From: Pratylenchus scribneri
Taxonomy: Eukaryota; Nematoda; Chromadorea; Rhabditida; Pratylenchidae
Length of the DNA stretch: 64,000 nucleotides
Direction: 5' to 3'
Assembly (NCBI GenBank): GCA_030063045.1
Contig: JAQSEB010000163.1
Location: forward strand, 62,001 to 126,000
Under the pieces are notes generated by a model. The model had not been told where the DNA came from and did no database searches. It worked only from the letters and a program-made list of their open reading frames with translations. The translations under genes and the position numbers were made by a program. Below, in pieces: positions 57,501 through 64,000 of this stretch. The stretch's first letter is position 1, and every line of letters begins with the position of its first letter.

Positions 57501-58038
57501 TGACATCATCCTACGAAAAATTAGAGCATTGTTTTAAATCAATTGCCTGGCCAATGTTGCTTGCAGGCATAAGTACAACAATTGCCGTTTTGCCATTGGC
57601 ACAATTGCAAGTTCGTTATTCAAAGCATCATCCCTAATAAGAAAAATATTACAATTATTTAAATTGATTCTGAAAAATAGCATCAAAAATTGATTTATCT
57701 GAAAGCAAATAGATATTACTTATTTATTTATTTTTATTTATAGACCTAATTAAAATGTTTAATTTACCTATTTATTTAAACATTTAATTAAAATATTTAA
57801 CTTTTAATCTTTTAGCAATTATCATCGTATATATTTTCAGAATTATATTCCATTAGCATTTCTCAAAACAATCACATTAGTGGTCACTTGTGGAATGCTC
57901 CATGGACTCGTGTTCTTGCCAACATTTTTATATAGTTTGCCAACGGGGCTGCTGAAAGGCGGTTATTGTATTCATAAAAAAGAATATAATTTGGCGGATA
58001 AAATGGAGGAAGAACATGTGATGAATGATAACAAATAA
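39585..58038 (+). CDS. Patched-related (PTR) membrane protein
   Basis: Fourteen exons: 39585-39681, 39768-39878, 40519-40721, 40831-41031, 41455-41659, 41787-41985, 42034-42218, 42385-42551, 42698-42843, 55769-55971, 56377-56810, 57114-57341, 57449-57610, 57841-58038; 2739 nt, 912 aa. Features of the PTR/RND family: N-terminal [15 protein letters not shown], sterol-sensing region with [14 protein letters not shown], mid-protein [25 protein letters not shown], second half with [14 protein letters not shown], and final FLKTITLVV...[11 protein letters not shown]. PTRs are multi-pass membrane proteins linked to moulting and trafficking in nematodes. The ATG directly follows TTTTTTTTCAG, a likely trans-splice site. 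Intron 9 (42844-55768, 12.9 kb) contains a Helitron and other genes, yet phases across it agree (GACAC + A), so the gene looks intact. Intron 10 holds a small GC-richer repeat (56060-56276). Confidence 0.9.
40196..40358. mobile_element. 163-bp hAT-like MITE in PTR intron 2
   Basis: Inverted ends CAGGGCTGGGG(ACT) and CCCCAGCCCTG, near-palindromic interior of TCGAAATT/AATTTCGA words, flanked by 8-bp repeats ATTTGAGT (40188-40195) and ATTTGCGT (40359-40366), 7 of 8 identical. Confidence 0.8.
42895..42914 (-). other. Helitron 3'-terminal hairpin
   Basis: Perfect 8-bp GC stem with a 4-nt loop, seven bases from the terminal CTAG (42884-42887) on the minus strand. The plus strand also shows CTAG after the hairpin (42917-42920), but the orientation of the encoded genes favours the minus-strand end. 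Confidence 0.75.
43079..44709 (-). CDS. RPA-like OB-fold protein of the Helitron (tentative)
   Basis: Seven exons (high to low): 44609-44709, 44326-44485, 43995-44242, 43740-43905, 43532-43697, 43225-43398, 43079-43185; 1122 nt, 373 aa. A Pro/Lys-rich start ([18 protein letters not shown]) is followed by segments resembling OB-fold ssDNA-binding domains: [70 protein letters not shown]. Some Helitrons carry RPA-type accessory proteins, and this gene lies between the 3' end and the helicase, same strand. No zinc ribbon is evident. The alternative is a host gene captured by the element. Confidence 0.5.
44710..45226. other. Spacer between the two Helitron genes
   Basis: AT-rich, no gene seen. 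It includes a motif (TTTTCCATCACCTTTCCTTC near 45000) that has a relative at ~50010 upstream of the helicase (ATTTTTAACACCCTTTCGTC), hinting that both genes have related promoter regions: both are preceded by AAATTATGAAA(G)ATATTTT-like text. Confidence 0.45.
45227..49684 (-). CDS. Helitron Rep-helicase
   Basis: Uninterrupted 1485-aa frame. N-terminal third holds CxxC-type pairs ([11 protein letters not shown]). The rolling-circle Rep domain has the two-His motif GLPHIHLLL (~590) and the two-Tyr motif KYLHKYVHK (~737). The C-terminal SF1/Pif1-type helicase has Walker A GVGGSGKT (~1065), [19 protein letters not shown], and the terminal motifs SINKAQGQT and YVALSRI (~1450). It nicks and strand-transfers the element during rolling-circle transposition. 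Absence of stops or frameshifts over 4.46 kb suggests recent activity. It is intronless, unlike the host genes. Confidence 0.95.
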   Translation of the reverse strand: MVREKQLFPTTEVTTSTSHDNNTKTDGFKAPDKSGECLLRNNKIDRRSQKRKSIDIERINLDEIDIMDDDINFVFETDGRRKNESDEQRENRLMKQRKLTKNNYVRRASAIICLYAVANYENVLPHRLGKLNVKCIHCNALHFAEERIIGKGDSFNDCCHHGKIELNWFPEKDFPLILKNLFTQQDNRSRHFFDYIRHLNSSVSMASLNPMRYKYPNNRGHYCFRIYGQIYHKMNIALHPNSGDAPAYGQIFILDTGQALNAMQQSNPGVDQNLLKEIYELIKSVNPFAKAYIMMKEEEDIENEKAIQEKREPFEIKLLFETKASLDRRIGYNIPRVNEVAAVYIPGADGEVPDAKIVVRQKGKELKILNSTEKMVTPMTYPLFFPNGTFGWHPNISHKIGNRKVTRLQYIAYTLAIKENIFNPLLYGRKLFQQYCVDEWVKIESDRMRWIKSNQRKICAEAYKNIDNFLNKKANETGMLPGRKIILPSTVTNSPRYIEKHFQDAMAIVRRFGKPDLFLTMTCNPQWEEILENLYEGQSPSDRPDLIDRVFYLKVKELIKDITKVKIFGLDISWMYPVENQGRGLPHIHLLLTLSEKDKIETGEDVDNRGIRAEIPDVENEPFLYELVKKFMIHGPCGDLNMNCPCMEEKIDKFGNKVKKCSKGYPKNFQSQTVVLENGLALYARPDNGRTIDVFLSGRKITLDNRWVVPHCPYLLKKYICHFNVEKVNSIDSVKYLHKYVHKPPDRAKLRIETNDHDEIKDYIDARYVCPQEAVWRILEYPMYDRSHSIMSLPVHLAGENICYFDENLDEEEIRDKIENDSELMAYFALNKNHPSAKKYFYHQIPEKFVFNKGKWTERKAKFKIIGRMVKVSPAEPERYYLRLLLLNVKGATNYDDLKTFNSITYNSFGEACLARGLIRDDEEWKKALEEANSFEMPWKLREFFALILVHCNPAKPDELWNLFKEPLSEDFARNYNKKIAERKAYLEIAKKMEQAGKSLAEFPTMEQIDSLDEDIGEQFDKAEEMAKGLELYRTLNDEQKFIVDSIINRIKNPNNKAAFHFMDGVGGSGKTRVCKTLVHLLRGEGKKVSCTAFTGIAATLLPSGRTLHSRFGLNLDMSNSKIGSLSKGWQELKEIDLFINDEAPMVNKRALSTIDEKLKEIMGNTIDFGGKVILWSGDFRQTLPIQKHASRAELVDSTIKRSKYWKKAVKFVLKKNMRTLNEEIEFAKFLLDVGDGTLNDENEEIVLPKDNICSNDLAEEIFAEVIEQKKWSEMANMAILAPKNVDVTEINKNVLSMLPGEEILYTSIDHAENQEKVRQEEFLDEYLNSLNPSGFPPHELKLKINSIVMLIRNLNISAGQCNGTRMIVKELKSNLIVCEILTGDHAGELAYIPRITLCCEGEYPFDLYRHQFPLILSFSMSINKAQGQTLNKVGIELTKNVFSHGQLYVALSRIRSWKALKVKLNEKNIERKVINIVYKEVLFD
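49685..50277. other. Spacer upstream of the helicase
   Basis: Between the Helitron helicase (-) and the F-box-like gene (+). No gene seen; may hold divergent promoters or the Helitron 5' end. Confidence 0.5.
50278..51451 (+). CDS. F-box-like protein of an expanded tylenchid family
   Basis: Four exons: 50278-50288 (ATGGAGGAAAG), 50339-50632, 50704-51106, 51179-51451; 981 nt, 326 aa. The tiny first exon is needed because the frame at 50339 is entered in phase 2; starting at 50310 would keep the intron as coding sequence. N-terminus [20 protein letters not shown] looks like a degenerate F-box. The rest, [51 protein letters not shown], matches the layout (as I recall it) of a large uncharacterised family in cyst nematodes. 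It lies inside PTR intron 9, opposite in strand to the Helitron genes. Confidence 0.6.
51452..52120. other. Spacer between F-box-like and SPRY genes
   Basis: AT-rich, no convincing exon. Confidence 0.6.
52121..53213 (+). CDS. F-box/SPRY-domain protein
   Basis: Five exons: 52121-52300, 52345-52459, 52510-52618, 52666-52973, 53071-53213; 855 nt, 284 aa (ATG at 52136 is an alternative start). N-terminus [20 protein letters not shown] is F-box-like; then a SPRY core: [60 protein letters not shown], ending [20 protein letters not shown]. The end of exon 4 is set by the donor GG|GTAAAA at 52973 because the next exon completes the SPRY fold. SPRY proteins are expanded in plant-parasitic nematodes, some secreted; this one has no signal peptide, so an intracellular adaptor is more likely. 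Inside PTR intron 9. Confidence 0.72.
53597..53635. repeat. Perfect 16-bp GC-rich hairpin
   Basis: Stem CGAGCGTTGGGATGCC and its exact complement around the loop GCTGCGC. It stands in AT-rich sequence just before the minisatellite. Its core GCTGCGCGGC is shared with the hairpins at 55232 and 55424. Confidence 0.9.
53745..54960. repeat. 31-bp minisatellite, ~39 copies
   Basis: Tandem copies of a 31-bp unit (TTCATTCTCGACCATTCTCG plus GCTTTATACCT). Variants at fixed positions (GACC/GATC; GGCTTT/GGCATT/GGCGTT; TTATACC/TTATTTCC) form higher-order blocks, with the TTTCC variant dominating the last third. Because 31 is not a multiple of 3, the ~400-codon open frames across it (53713-54956) are a repeat artefact. 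Confidence 0.97.
55232..55462. repeat. Two related GC-rich hairpins in a ~190-bp direct repeat
   Basis: Near-identical imperfect hairpins GGAGCGCCCGGTCG(T/C)CGCT...GGCCGCTCC at 55232-55270 and 55424-55462, each preceded by CAATGAT(T/A)TAATTGCTT. The hairpins are better conserved than the sequence between them. Confidence 0.85.
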
Positions 58039-58080
58039 TTAAGAATTTCTATTGAATAATTAATTATATTTTATAATATA

Positions 58081-58312
58081 TATGTCGGCGCTAAGGTTGA
58101 AATTCCGTTAAAGTTGAAATTTACACACTATTTTCGTCAGAGAATCAGAGAAAGTTTGAATTTCGAAAAACTAATTATAGGTTTGGGTTTAGGTGTTCGG
58201 AGCATTATAGGGTCTGCTGGGCTAGGGTCTAGGGTTAGTTTGTGTTCTATTTCTTTGGCGAAATAGTGTGCAAATTTCAACTATCGGATTTTCAAATTTA
58301 GCGCTAACATAT
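58081..58312. repeat. Short inverted-repeat element, relative of 31384-31616
   Basis: Ends ATATGTCGGCGCTAA and TTAGCGCTAACATAT; interior shares ACACTATTTTCGTCAGAGAA and GGGTTTAGG/AGGGTTAG words with the element at 31384, which is in the opposite orientation. It begins 43 bp after the PTR stop codon. Confidence 0.65.
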
Positions 58313-58780
58313 GTAAATATCAAATGGAAATTTCAATTCATTATTAAATCCTGAAAATTCCGAATATGAATATGATACCCTTTTTAGAAGATATCCTATT
58401 AAAAATTTTCTTATTAATTTATATTCAAGAATATACATTATTTTTAATTAGCATAAAAATAATTGACTAATATATCTACAATCATAAATACTGGCTTCAG
58501 ATATAATTTTGGAATAAAAAAATAAAAAAAATTACATTTTCTTCTTAATTTGGAAATATCTGCTTGAAAATAAAAATAAATACAAAAATTCTTCTTTAAA
58601 TTTTTCTAATTATGAACTGAGCTATAGGAAATTTAATTAAATTTAAATTATTATACAAAAATTCTATAATGTTTAACATTTATATTTTATTCATGAAATT
58701 GAAAATTTCATTGCAAATATCCGAATTTTTATTTTATCAAAACAAAAAAAAATTCTTCGAATCTTTAAAAATAACAAATT
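58313..58780. other. Intergenic, no gene seen
   Basis: AT-rich 3' flank of PTR and of the inverted gene copy. Confidence 0.6.
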
Positions 58781-59674
58781 TTATTCCAAATTTTCTGGAT
58801 TTGCTGCATTGGCTGCTTGGTGATATCCAAATTCACGACACATTATGGCGATCTGTCGACGTTCATCTCTCGATGTTAAATGATTCTATATATATCAATA
58901 ATACGAGAAATCAATTAGAAATTATTTTACAGTGATGATGCTCCAAATTGGGTGGATGTTGGTAAAGTTAATTGAGCAGAGGTCGCACTTTTTGTAACAT
59001 TTTGTTGAATTGTTTTGCCGGAAGAAATCAGCTCGCCGCAATCCAAATACTTTAATTTAAAAGGAATAATAATAATTAATTTATTTATATTCAATAAATA
59101 ATTCAAATTCTCTCTACCCAAATCGAGATGAAAATTTTTAGTAAAATTAGAAAATTGATGAAATTTGATTTTTAAATAAATTTTCAAAATCAAAAATGAT
59201 AATATTTTTAATAATTTCATTTTTAAAATATTTTTTGTTATTTAAATATTTTATTCTATAATTTAATATTAATTTTCTATTAGTCCCTATAAGACAAATC
59301 CCAATATTATCTGCTTTGTTAGTTATCCTCCCACTATCGTACCCCACTGCTGTTTTCTTCGGGAATGTTTTCCTTCAGATAATGCTGAAGACGGCCAATC
59401 AAGCAGTTGCTTATACAGGTCAATATTTGCTGCTCGATGGTGTCCAACAAATAGAAATGGGAATAGAATCGGCGGCAATATTTGTGGCCATATCCAAGAA
59501 GGAAACCATTGGGGCCACAATTCGCCTTTTCTTCCATGCTTTTATATGCTTCGCATTTTGCCACATCCTTTTTTTGAAAATACTAATTTCAAAAACAGAA
59601 TAAATATACACCTTGAATAGGCAACCGCGGGTTGAATTTGTTGGGTTCACAATGCTCATAGTGGGATCGCATAT
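58781..59674 (-). pseudogene. Inverted copy B of the 37754 gene, frameshifted
   Basis: Exons correspond one-for-one: 59612-59674, 59343-59567 (identical lengths, 63 and 225 nt), 58931-59049 (119 nt instead of 123) and 58781-58885 (105 nt). Exon 3 has lost one A in a run (CAACAAAATG where copy A has CAACAAAAATG) plus an in-frame triplet at its start; the shifted frame stops at the exon end, removing the CYKKCDLC motif and the last exon. Exons 1-2 remain open and closely similar. Either a recent pseudogene or a truncated product. Confidence 0.7.
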
Positions 59675-60870
59675 CTTTTGTGAAAAATACTAGATTTCAT
59701 AAAACTTTATATTTTTATTTTCTCCATTTATCCATTATGTTCAGTTAAGGAATTTTTTACATAACAATTTTGTACAAATTAACGAATTGTGTTAAAGAAA
59801 TCTCCAAAGTGATACAAATATGAGCATCTCACAATAAATAAAAATATTCATTATAAATTTAAAATTTTTAAAAATAAAAAGAAGATTATTTTTTTGAAAG
59901 GAAAAACCGTTTTTGACTTCTAATTAAATCAGAAACCGTTTTAGACCCTTAACCTTATACCAATTTATAGATCTAATCGAGACGCATCGAAGGCCGAAAG
60001 TTATTGAAATCTCAAATTTTTTTTCAAAATTATAGTGTTTAAAGCCAAAAAAATATAGTTTAAACGATTTAATACCCTTTATTTTTGACTAAACCATGAT
60101 AAATTTTCTACAAATCGATGCTTCTCTATGATATATACAAAATAGTAGAAGGATTGTTGGCTCTAAAACTGGTTTGTGATTTACTAGTTGAAAAAATCTA
60201 TTAAATATTTCCCATAAAAATATGATAAAATATTATTATATTTCATTTCTACAAATATTTTTTGTGGTGCTAGGTCATCTCCACAATTCTGCAAATATGG
60301 GCATATCCACAAATTCTGCAAATATAAGTTTTTGACTTCTAATAAATCAGCAATAGGATTTAGACTATAGAAACCTTATACCATTTTGTAGATCTCACCG
60401 AGACGCATCGAATTCCAAATTAAAGAGTTTTAAACCAAAAACATAAAAAATGATTTAAACTGTTTAAAACTTTATCTTTTGGAAAATTTTATATACCATT
60501 CGATGCGTCTCGATGAGATCTACAAAATGGTATAAGGTTTCTTTAGTCTTCTAAATCCTGTTATTGATATATTTTTTATTAGAAGTCAAAAACTTATATT
60601 TGCAGAATTTGTGGACATGCCCATATTTACAGAGCCATTTGTCTTTTGTGGAGATGACCCCGGACGATTTTTTTTATGCTTTTCTTTTTTATTTTTTTTA
60701 TAATAATTTGTTCAAAAATTTATTATATTCTCTTTCGATTTTTTTATTTATTTGTATTATTGTGCAGATGACAATATTTGTATGTTTGCTTATTATGGAG
60801 AAATCTCAGCGCTATGAATTATTTTAATTAATAAAACCATAATTTTCTTTGATATTTGAAGGAACAAATT
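59675..60870. repeat. Foldback-family repeats in the inverted duplication
   Basis: Two imperfect palindromes at ~59880-60200 and ~60320-60570 with arms carrying ACCTTATACCA...TAGATCT...CGAGACGCATCGA and its complement. The order relative to flanking genes mirrors 36922-37753. Also GGAGATGACCCCGGACG (~60648), matching GGACGCGCGGGGACATCTCC at ~36982 in reverse. No gene seen. Confidence 0.65.
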
Positions 60871-61812
60871 TCATTTTCCTTCTGAAATCTGATCTACCTG
60901 CGTCTCTTTGTCACAATGATGCACATTGTCCGGGCAAAGTTGTCTGCCCTCTGGGATGCAAACATCACCGACACATTCTTCCCCATAACGACAATAGCCC
61001 AGCTGATTTGCCCTGGGGCATTCGGCACGACCACGGGCAATACATATGGTAGAATTTTGGCTACAGTATTGGTCATTATTGCAGCTGAATTCCCCATTCG
61101 GGCATTCCACACGGCCAATAAGAATGCATTGCTTCTTGCCACAATAATAGCCACTTGAACAACTACCGACGAAATTAGGGCATTCAATGCTACCAATTGG
61201 AAAACATTTTCCAGGATGAAATTTGCTGCAAAAATAATTTGTATCACAAAAATTGCTGCTCGGGCATTCCATATGCCCATTAGGGATGCATTGTTTCTTT
61301 CCGCAATATTCGCCATTTGGACAGCTACCGACGAAATTATGGCATTCAATGTCACCAATTTTAAAACAATATCCGGAATGTATTTTGCCACAAAAATAAT
61401 TTTCTTTACAATAACCACCATTCGAACATTCCATATGCCCAATTCGATAACAATTTCCAGGATATAATTTGCCACAATAATAGCCATGAGGACAGCGGCT
61501 GCCAGAGTTAGGGGAATTAGGGCATTCAGTTTCACCAATTTTAAAACAATAGCCAGTGTGAATTCGACCACAAAAGTATCCCGAATCGCAGTAAAGTCCG
61601 TTAGGGCAAGCTATTTGTCCGGTAGATCGCTTTTCTCTCCCTTGCGTTCGATTGTGTTGACTTGAAGCAAATACAATGCTTTTGTGTTTTTGAAGTGGCA
61701 AAGTTTCATCTTGTTGTTCTGCAAATTCGGCGGCTTTGAATAGATGATGGTTTCGACTTAATCCTTCAAACAGAAATACTTGAAAAAATAAAATTGTCGT
61801 AAAAAATATCAT
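60871..61812 (-). CDS. Secreted Cys-rich modular protein 4 (9 modules)
   Basis: Intronless 313-aa paralogue of the 29-35 kb genes on the opposite strand. Signal peptide IFFTTILFFQVFLFEG, propeptide, GREKRS cleavage site, then nine modules; one has an insertion (CPNSPNSGSRCPHGYYC). Its last four modules closely match those of gene 3 (SQNSTICIARGRAECP, LGYCRYGEECVGDVC, LCPDNVHHCDKETQV), and the frame ends normally at ISEGK. Acceptor TTCGCAG precedes the ATG by 5 bases. Confidence 0.82.
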   Translation of the reverse strand: MIFFTTILFFQVFLFEGLSRNHHLFKAAEFAEQQDETLPLQKHKSIVFASSQHNRTQGREKRSTGQIACPNGLYCDSGYFCGRIHTGYCFKIGETECPNSPNSGSRCPHGYYCGKLYPGNCYRIGHMECSNGGYCKENYFCGKIHSGYCFKIGDIECHNFVGSCPNGEYCGKKQCIPNGHMECPSSNFCDTNYFCSKFHPGKCFPIGSIECPNFVGSCSSGYYCGKKQCILIGRVECPNGEFSCNNDQYCSQNSTICIARGRAECPRANQLGYCRYGEECVGDVCIPEGRQLCPDNVHHCDKETQVDQISEGK

Positions 61813-62554
61813 TATTCTGCGAAAAATTATTGATTAAGTTTTATATGATTACGGAAGTTAAAAAAAAGTAAATTAAATCTTTCAAAAAATTTCAATTATT
61901 AATATGTTCTTTTAAAGAAATTTTCTTTAGGAAGCCAATTAATTGGTTAAATTTTTCTGAAGAATGGTACTTATAAAAAATTTATTTTATATTTGAAATA
62001 AGTTATTATAAATATTTTGAAAAAATTATTTAAAAATAAAATGAAAAAAAAGTATAAAAATTTGGAAAAACAAAAAAATGGAGAAATAAAGACAAAAAAT
62101 AAAGTCTAATTGTATCCGAAAAAAATACTTCTTAATTCTTATCATTATCATCTTCGTTTGGAAATTAAAAAAATGAAGAATTAAGAATAATTATGGAATC
62201 TTTCGACTGATAAACAACGATGTGTATATTTATAAAATGATGATTTCTTTCAATAAAAAATGGGAATTACTTTTTATTTGTCAAATAAAAAAAATTATGG
62301 AGGGGATTGGGCTGGTTTATATTGAAAGTTTATTGATGTTATCATTTTTATTTCCATTTATCAAAGTTCGCAGTTTTTTTTCTTAATTCGAGAAAAAGTT
62401 TGTCCGTTAGGTGAAAATACAAAAACGAATTGAAAAAAAAATATATGAAAATCGATTTTAGCAAACTCTAATAGGCCATTTTATTATGCACAAAGTGTAA
62501 TGGAAAAATATGAACCGAATTTGGAATTTTGTTGAAATAAGAGATAAAACAGGG
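61813..62554. other. Intergenic, upstream of Cys-rich gene 4
   Basis: AT-rich; TTGACAAATAA-like words (inverted) at ~62270 resemble those upstream of genes 1-3. No gene seen. Confidence 0.55.
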
Positions 62555-62762
62555 AAATTTGGAACATCATCACTGTGCATAATTTTTAATTAATTCCTTA
62601 TTGAAATTGTTAAAATGTAGAATGATATAATGTCAATGGATGAACGTATACAGATTGCTTTGTGCCGTGAATTGGGATATCATCAAGCAACCAATGCAGC
62701 ACTTCCAGAAAATAAATATATTTTTGTAATGACAATTTATCTTTTGTCTTTTTTACAGCTGA
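62555..62762 (+). pseudogene. Fragment C of the 37754 gene
   Basis: Remnant of the end of exon 3 (AATTTGGAACATCATCACTG at 62550-62573) followed by a last exon (62623 onward: NDIMSMDERIQIALCRELGY) aligned with NDFSRDERRQIAIMCREFGY of copy A. The normal stop is lost and upstream exons are missing. Confidence 0.6.
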
Positions 62763-63103
62763 TTTGAAAATTTATCTTAATTAATTGCAAATGTGCAAAT
62801 AATTGAAAAAATTAAAATTATATTTTAAAAACTTAAATATTTAAATTAAAATCAAATTTTGTAATATTTTTTTTTGTAAATCGAAAATTAATACCATATT
62901 CCTAATTGTTCCAACAAAGAAATGAAAAAAAGCTTGTTTTGCGCCATTAAAATGAAAAAAATACTCTCATACATTTTTCTTTTATAGTAAAATAGATGAA
63001 AATTTAAATTCATTTAAATATGAAATTTAATTCATTCTCAATAAAATCCAACAGAAATGTGAATGAAAAATAAATAAATTTGTTTTTAAAAAATCATTTA
63101 ATT
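62763..63103. other. Intergenic, no gene seen
   Basis: AT-rich 3' flank of the chemoreceptor gene. Confidence 0.6.
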
Positions 63104-64000
63104 TCAATTCGTATCTTGGGTTTCCACCGTTCCTTCCAATGAAGAAACTCGATTCCTGAAAAATCGGCTCAACAATTTTGATCGAATTAGGTCCATAGTG
63201 TAATTTCGATAAGGGGTGATGAACAGCAAAATAAGCAGGGAATTGCACAGAGTGTAAATATTCAATAATAGCAGTCCAATGTCCCCTGCAGTCTTATCAA
63301 TTTCAGTTCCAGAAATGATTTCTTTTGTGGAAATGAGGGCATAAAGAGAGTAACAGACAGGTAACATCACAAAAATGAATGGAAGAAAAAACTGTAAACA
63401 ATTATTTTTAAATATTTTTTTTCAAGCAGCAATGAATTAATTAGGAATTATGGAATATTTGATTTGACGAAAAAAAATATTGAAAATGTTGATAAGATTA
63501 TATCGGTCAAATAATTTGTTCTAGAATCCAAAATCTTATATGAAATCAATAATTCTTATCAAAACATGGTGATTGATTTATGTATAATTTATCATAATGT
63601 TGTCAAAAATTAAGGGCATTAAACCGCTTAAACCGTTTTAGGTTTTAGTTCAAAAATTTTTAAAGCCAAATATCATTATCAAAAATTGCATCTGAAGGTC
63701 AAGGATAAAATAAGGACTATAATAAACCGTAATAATTTTATTGTTTTTTTTTCAATATCTATTTTGCAATTTTAAATGCCTTTTACCATTAAATAATATT
63801 CTAAAAATTTTTTTCCCATTCTCACCTGAAAAATGAGGAGCAAGGTCAATTGACGATGCAATTGATATGTTCGGGCAGAAAATCGGGAGGCATTTTCTCT
63901 CAAGGTTCGATAAATTAGAAGCGAGAAGATGAAGCTCATCAATTGTGACAATGTGAAGCCGCCAAACACAAGGGCTGGAAGGATTTTGCCCTTTGGCGTA
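63104..64000 (-). CDS. SRH-like 7TM chemoreceptor, 3' part
   Basis: Two exons seen: 63826-64000 (continues beyond the window) and 63104-63391 (96 codons, stop). The first encodes a TM helix and the cytoplasmic link TYQLHRQLTLLLIFQ, the second FFLPFIFVMLPVCYSLYALI (TM6), another TM (LLLLNIYTLCNSLLILLFIT) and PYRNYTMDL before a polar tail. The TxxLHRQLxxxLxxQ...P...TPYR pattern is typical of nematode SRH/STR-superfamily receptors; SRH is my best guess. The intron (63392-63825) holds a repeat with ATTAAACCGCTTAAACCGTT. Confidence 0.65.

Noticed and set aside
1..64000. tRNA or rRNA genes
   Set aside because: No GGTTCGA-type B box with a cloverleaf context or rRNA-like block was noticed by eye; a covariance-model scan would be needed to exclude them.

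Overview
The window looks like nuclear DNA of a nematode. It is very AT-rich, nearly every gene is cut into short exons by small GT...AG introns, and several start codons sit 0-5 bases after a TTTTNCAG-type acceptor with no matching upstream donor, as expected for spliced-leader trans-splicing. The gene content also fits: a Patched-related (PTR) protein, an astacin, an SRH-like chemoreceptor, a STAT, and F-box-like and SPRY proteins of a type I recall from plant-parasitic tylenchids. I infer a tylenchid (root-knot or cyst type) but cannot name the species. All exon models were built by eye. In every complete multi-exon model the exon phases agree and the summed length is a multiple of three.

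Layout. 0.3-2.7 kb: two small membrane or secreted proteins (+). 3.4-10.5 kb (+): a receptor with a GH18 chitinase-like ectodomain, a Cys-rich linker, one membrane span and a kinase domain (800 aa, 15 exons). 10.8-15.8 kb (-): a 14-exon STAT (693 aa), tail-to-tail with the receptor. 16.6-18.8 kb (-): a second copy of the receptor's TM+kinase half without its GH18 exons, next to a probable solo LTR. 19.7-20.4 kb (-): an unrecognised gene fragment. 21.1-28.0 kb (-): a 9-exon astacin (654 aa) with a Cys-rich modular tail; its introns hold a hAT element with perfect 8-bp target duplications and two long foldback repeats.

29-35.6 kb (+): three tandem genes for secreted Cys-rich modular proteins; a fourth lies at 60.9-61.8 kb (-). 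They carry 5, 8, 7 and 9 modules. The third has a 1.4-kb Mutator-like foldback element in its last codons. A neighbouring secreted-type gene (37.8-38.7 kb) also has an inverted copy (58.8-59.7 kb, frameshifted), so 34.7-38.7 kb and 58.8-61.8 kb form an inverted segmental duplication.

39.6-58.0 kb (+): one PTR gene (912 aa). A single 12.9-kb intron of this gene contains an apparently intact Helitron (3' hairpin plus CTAG end at 42.88 kb, an RPA-like OB-fold gene, a 1485-aa Rep-helicase), an F-box-like gene, a SPRY gene, a 31-bp minisatellite and three GC-rich hairpins. 63.1-64 kb (-): the 3' end of an SRH-like chemoreceptor that runs off the window.

The most notable system is the chitinase-like receptor kinase beside STAT and a second receptor copy. 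Fused GH18 and kinase domains suggest a glycan-sensing receptor, and the adjacent STAT suggests, without proving, a pathway partner.
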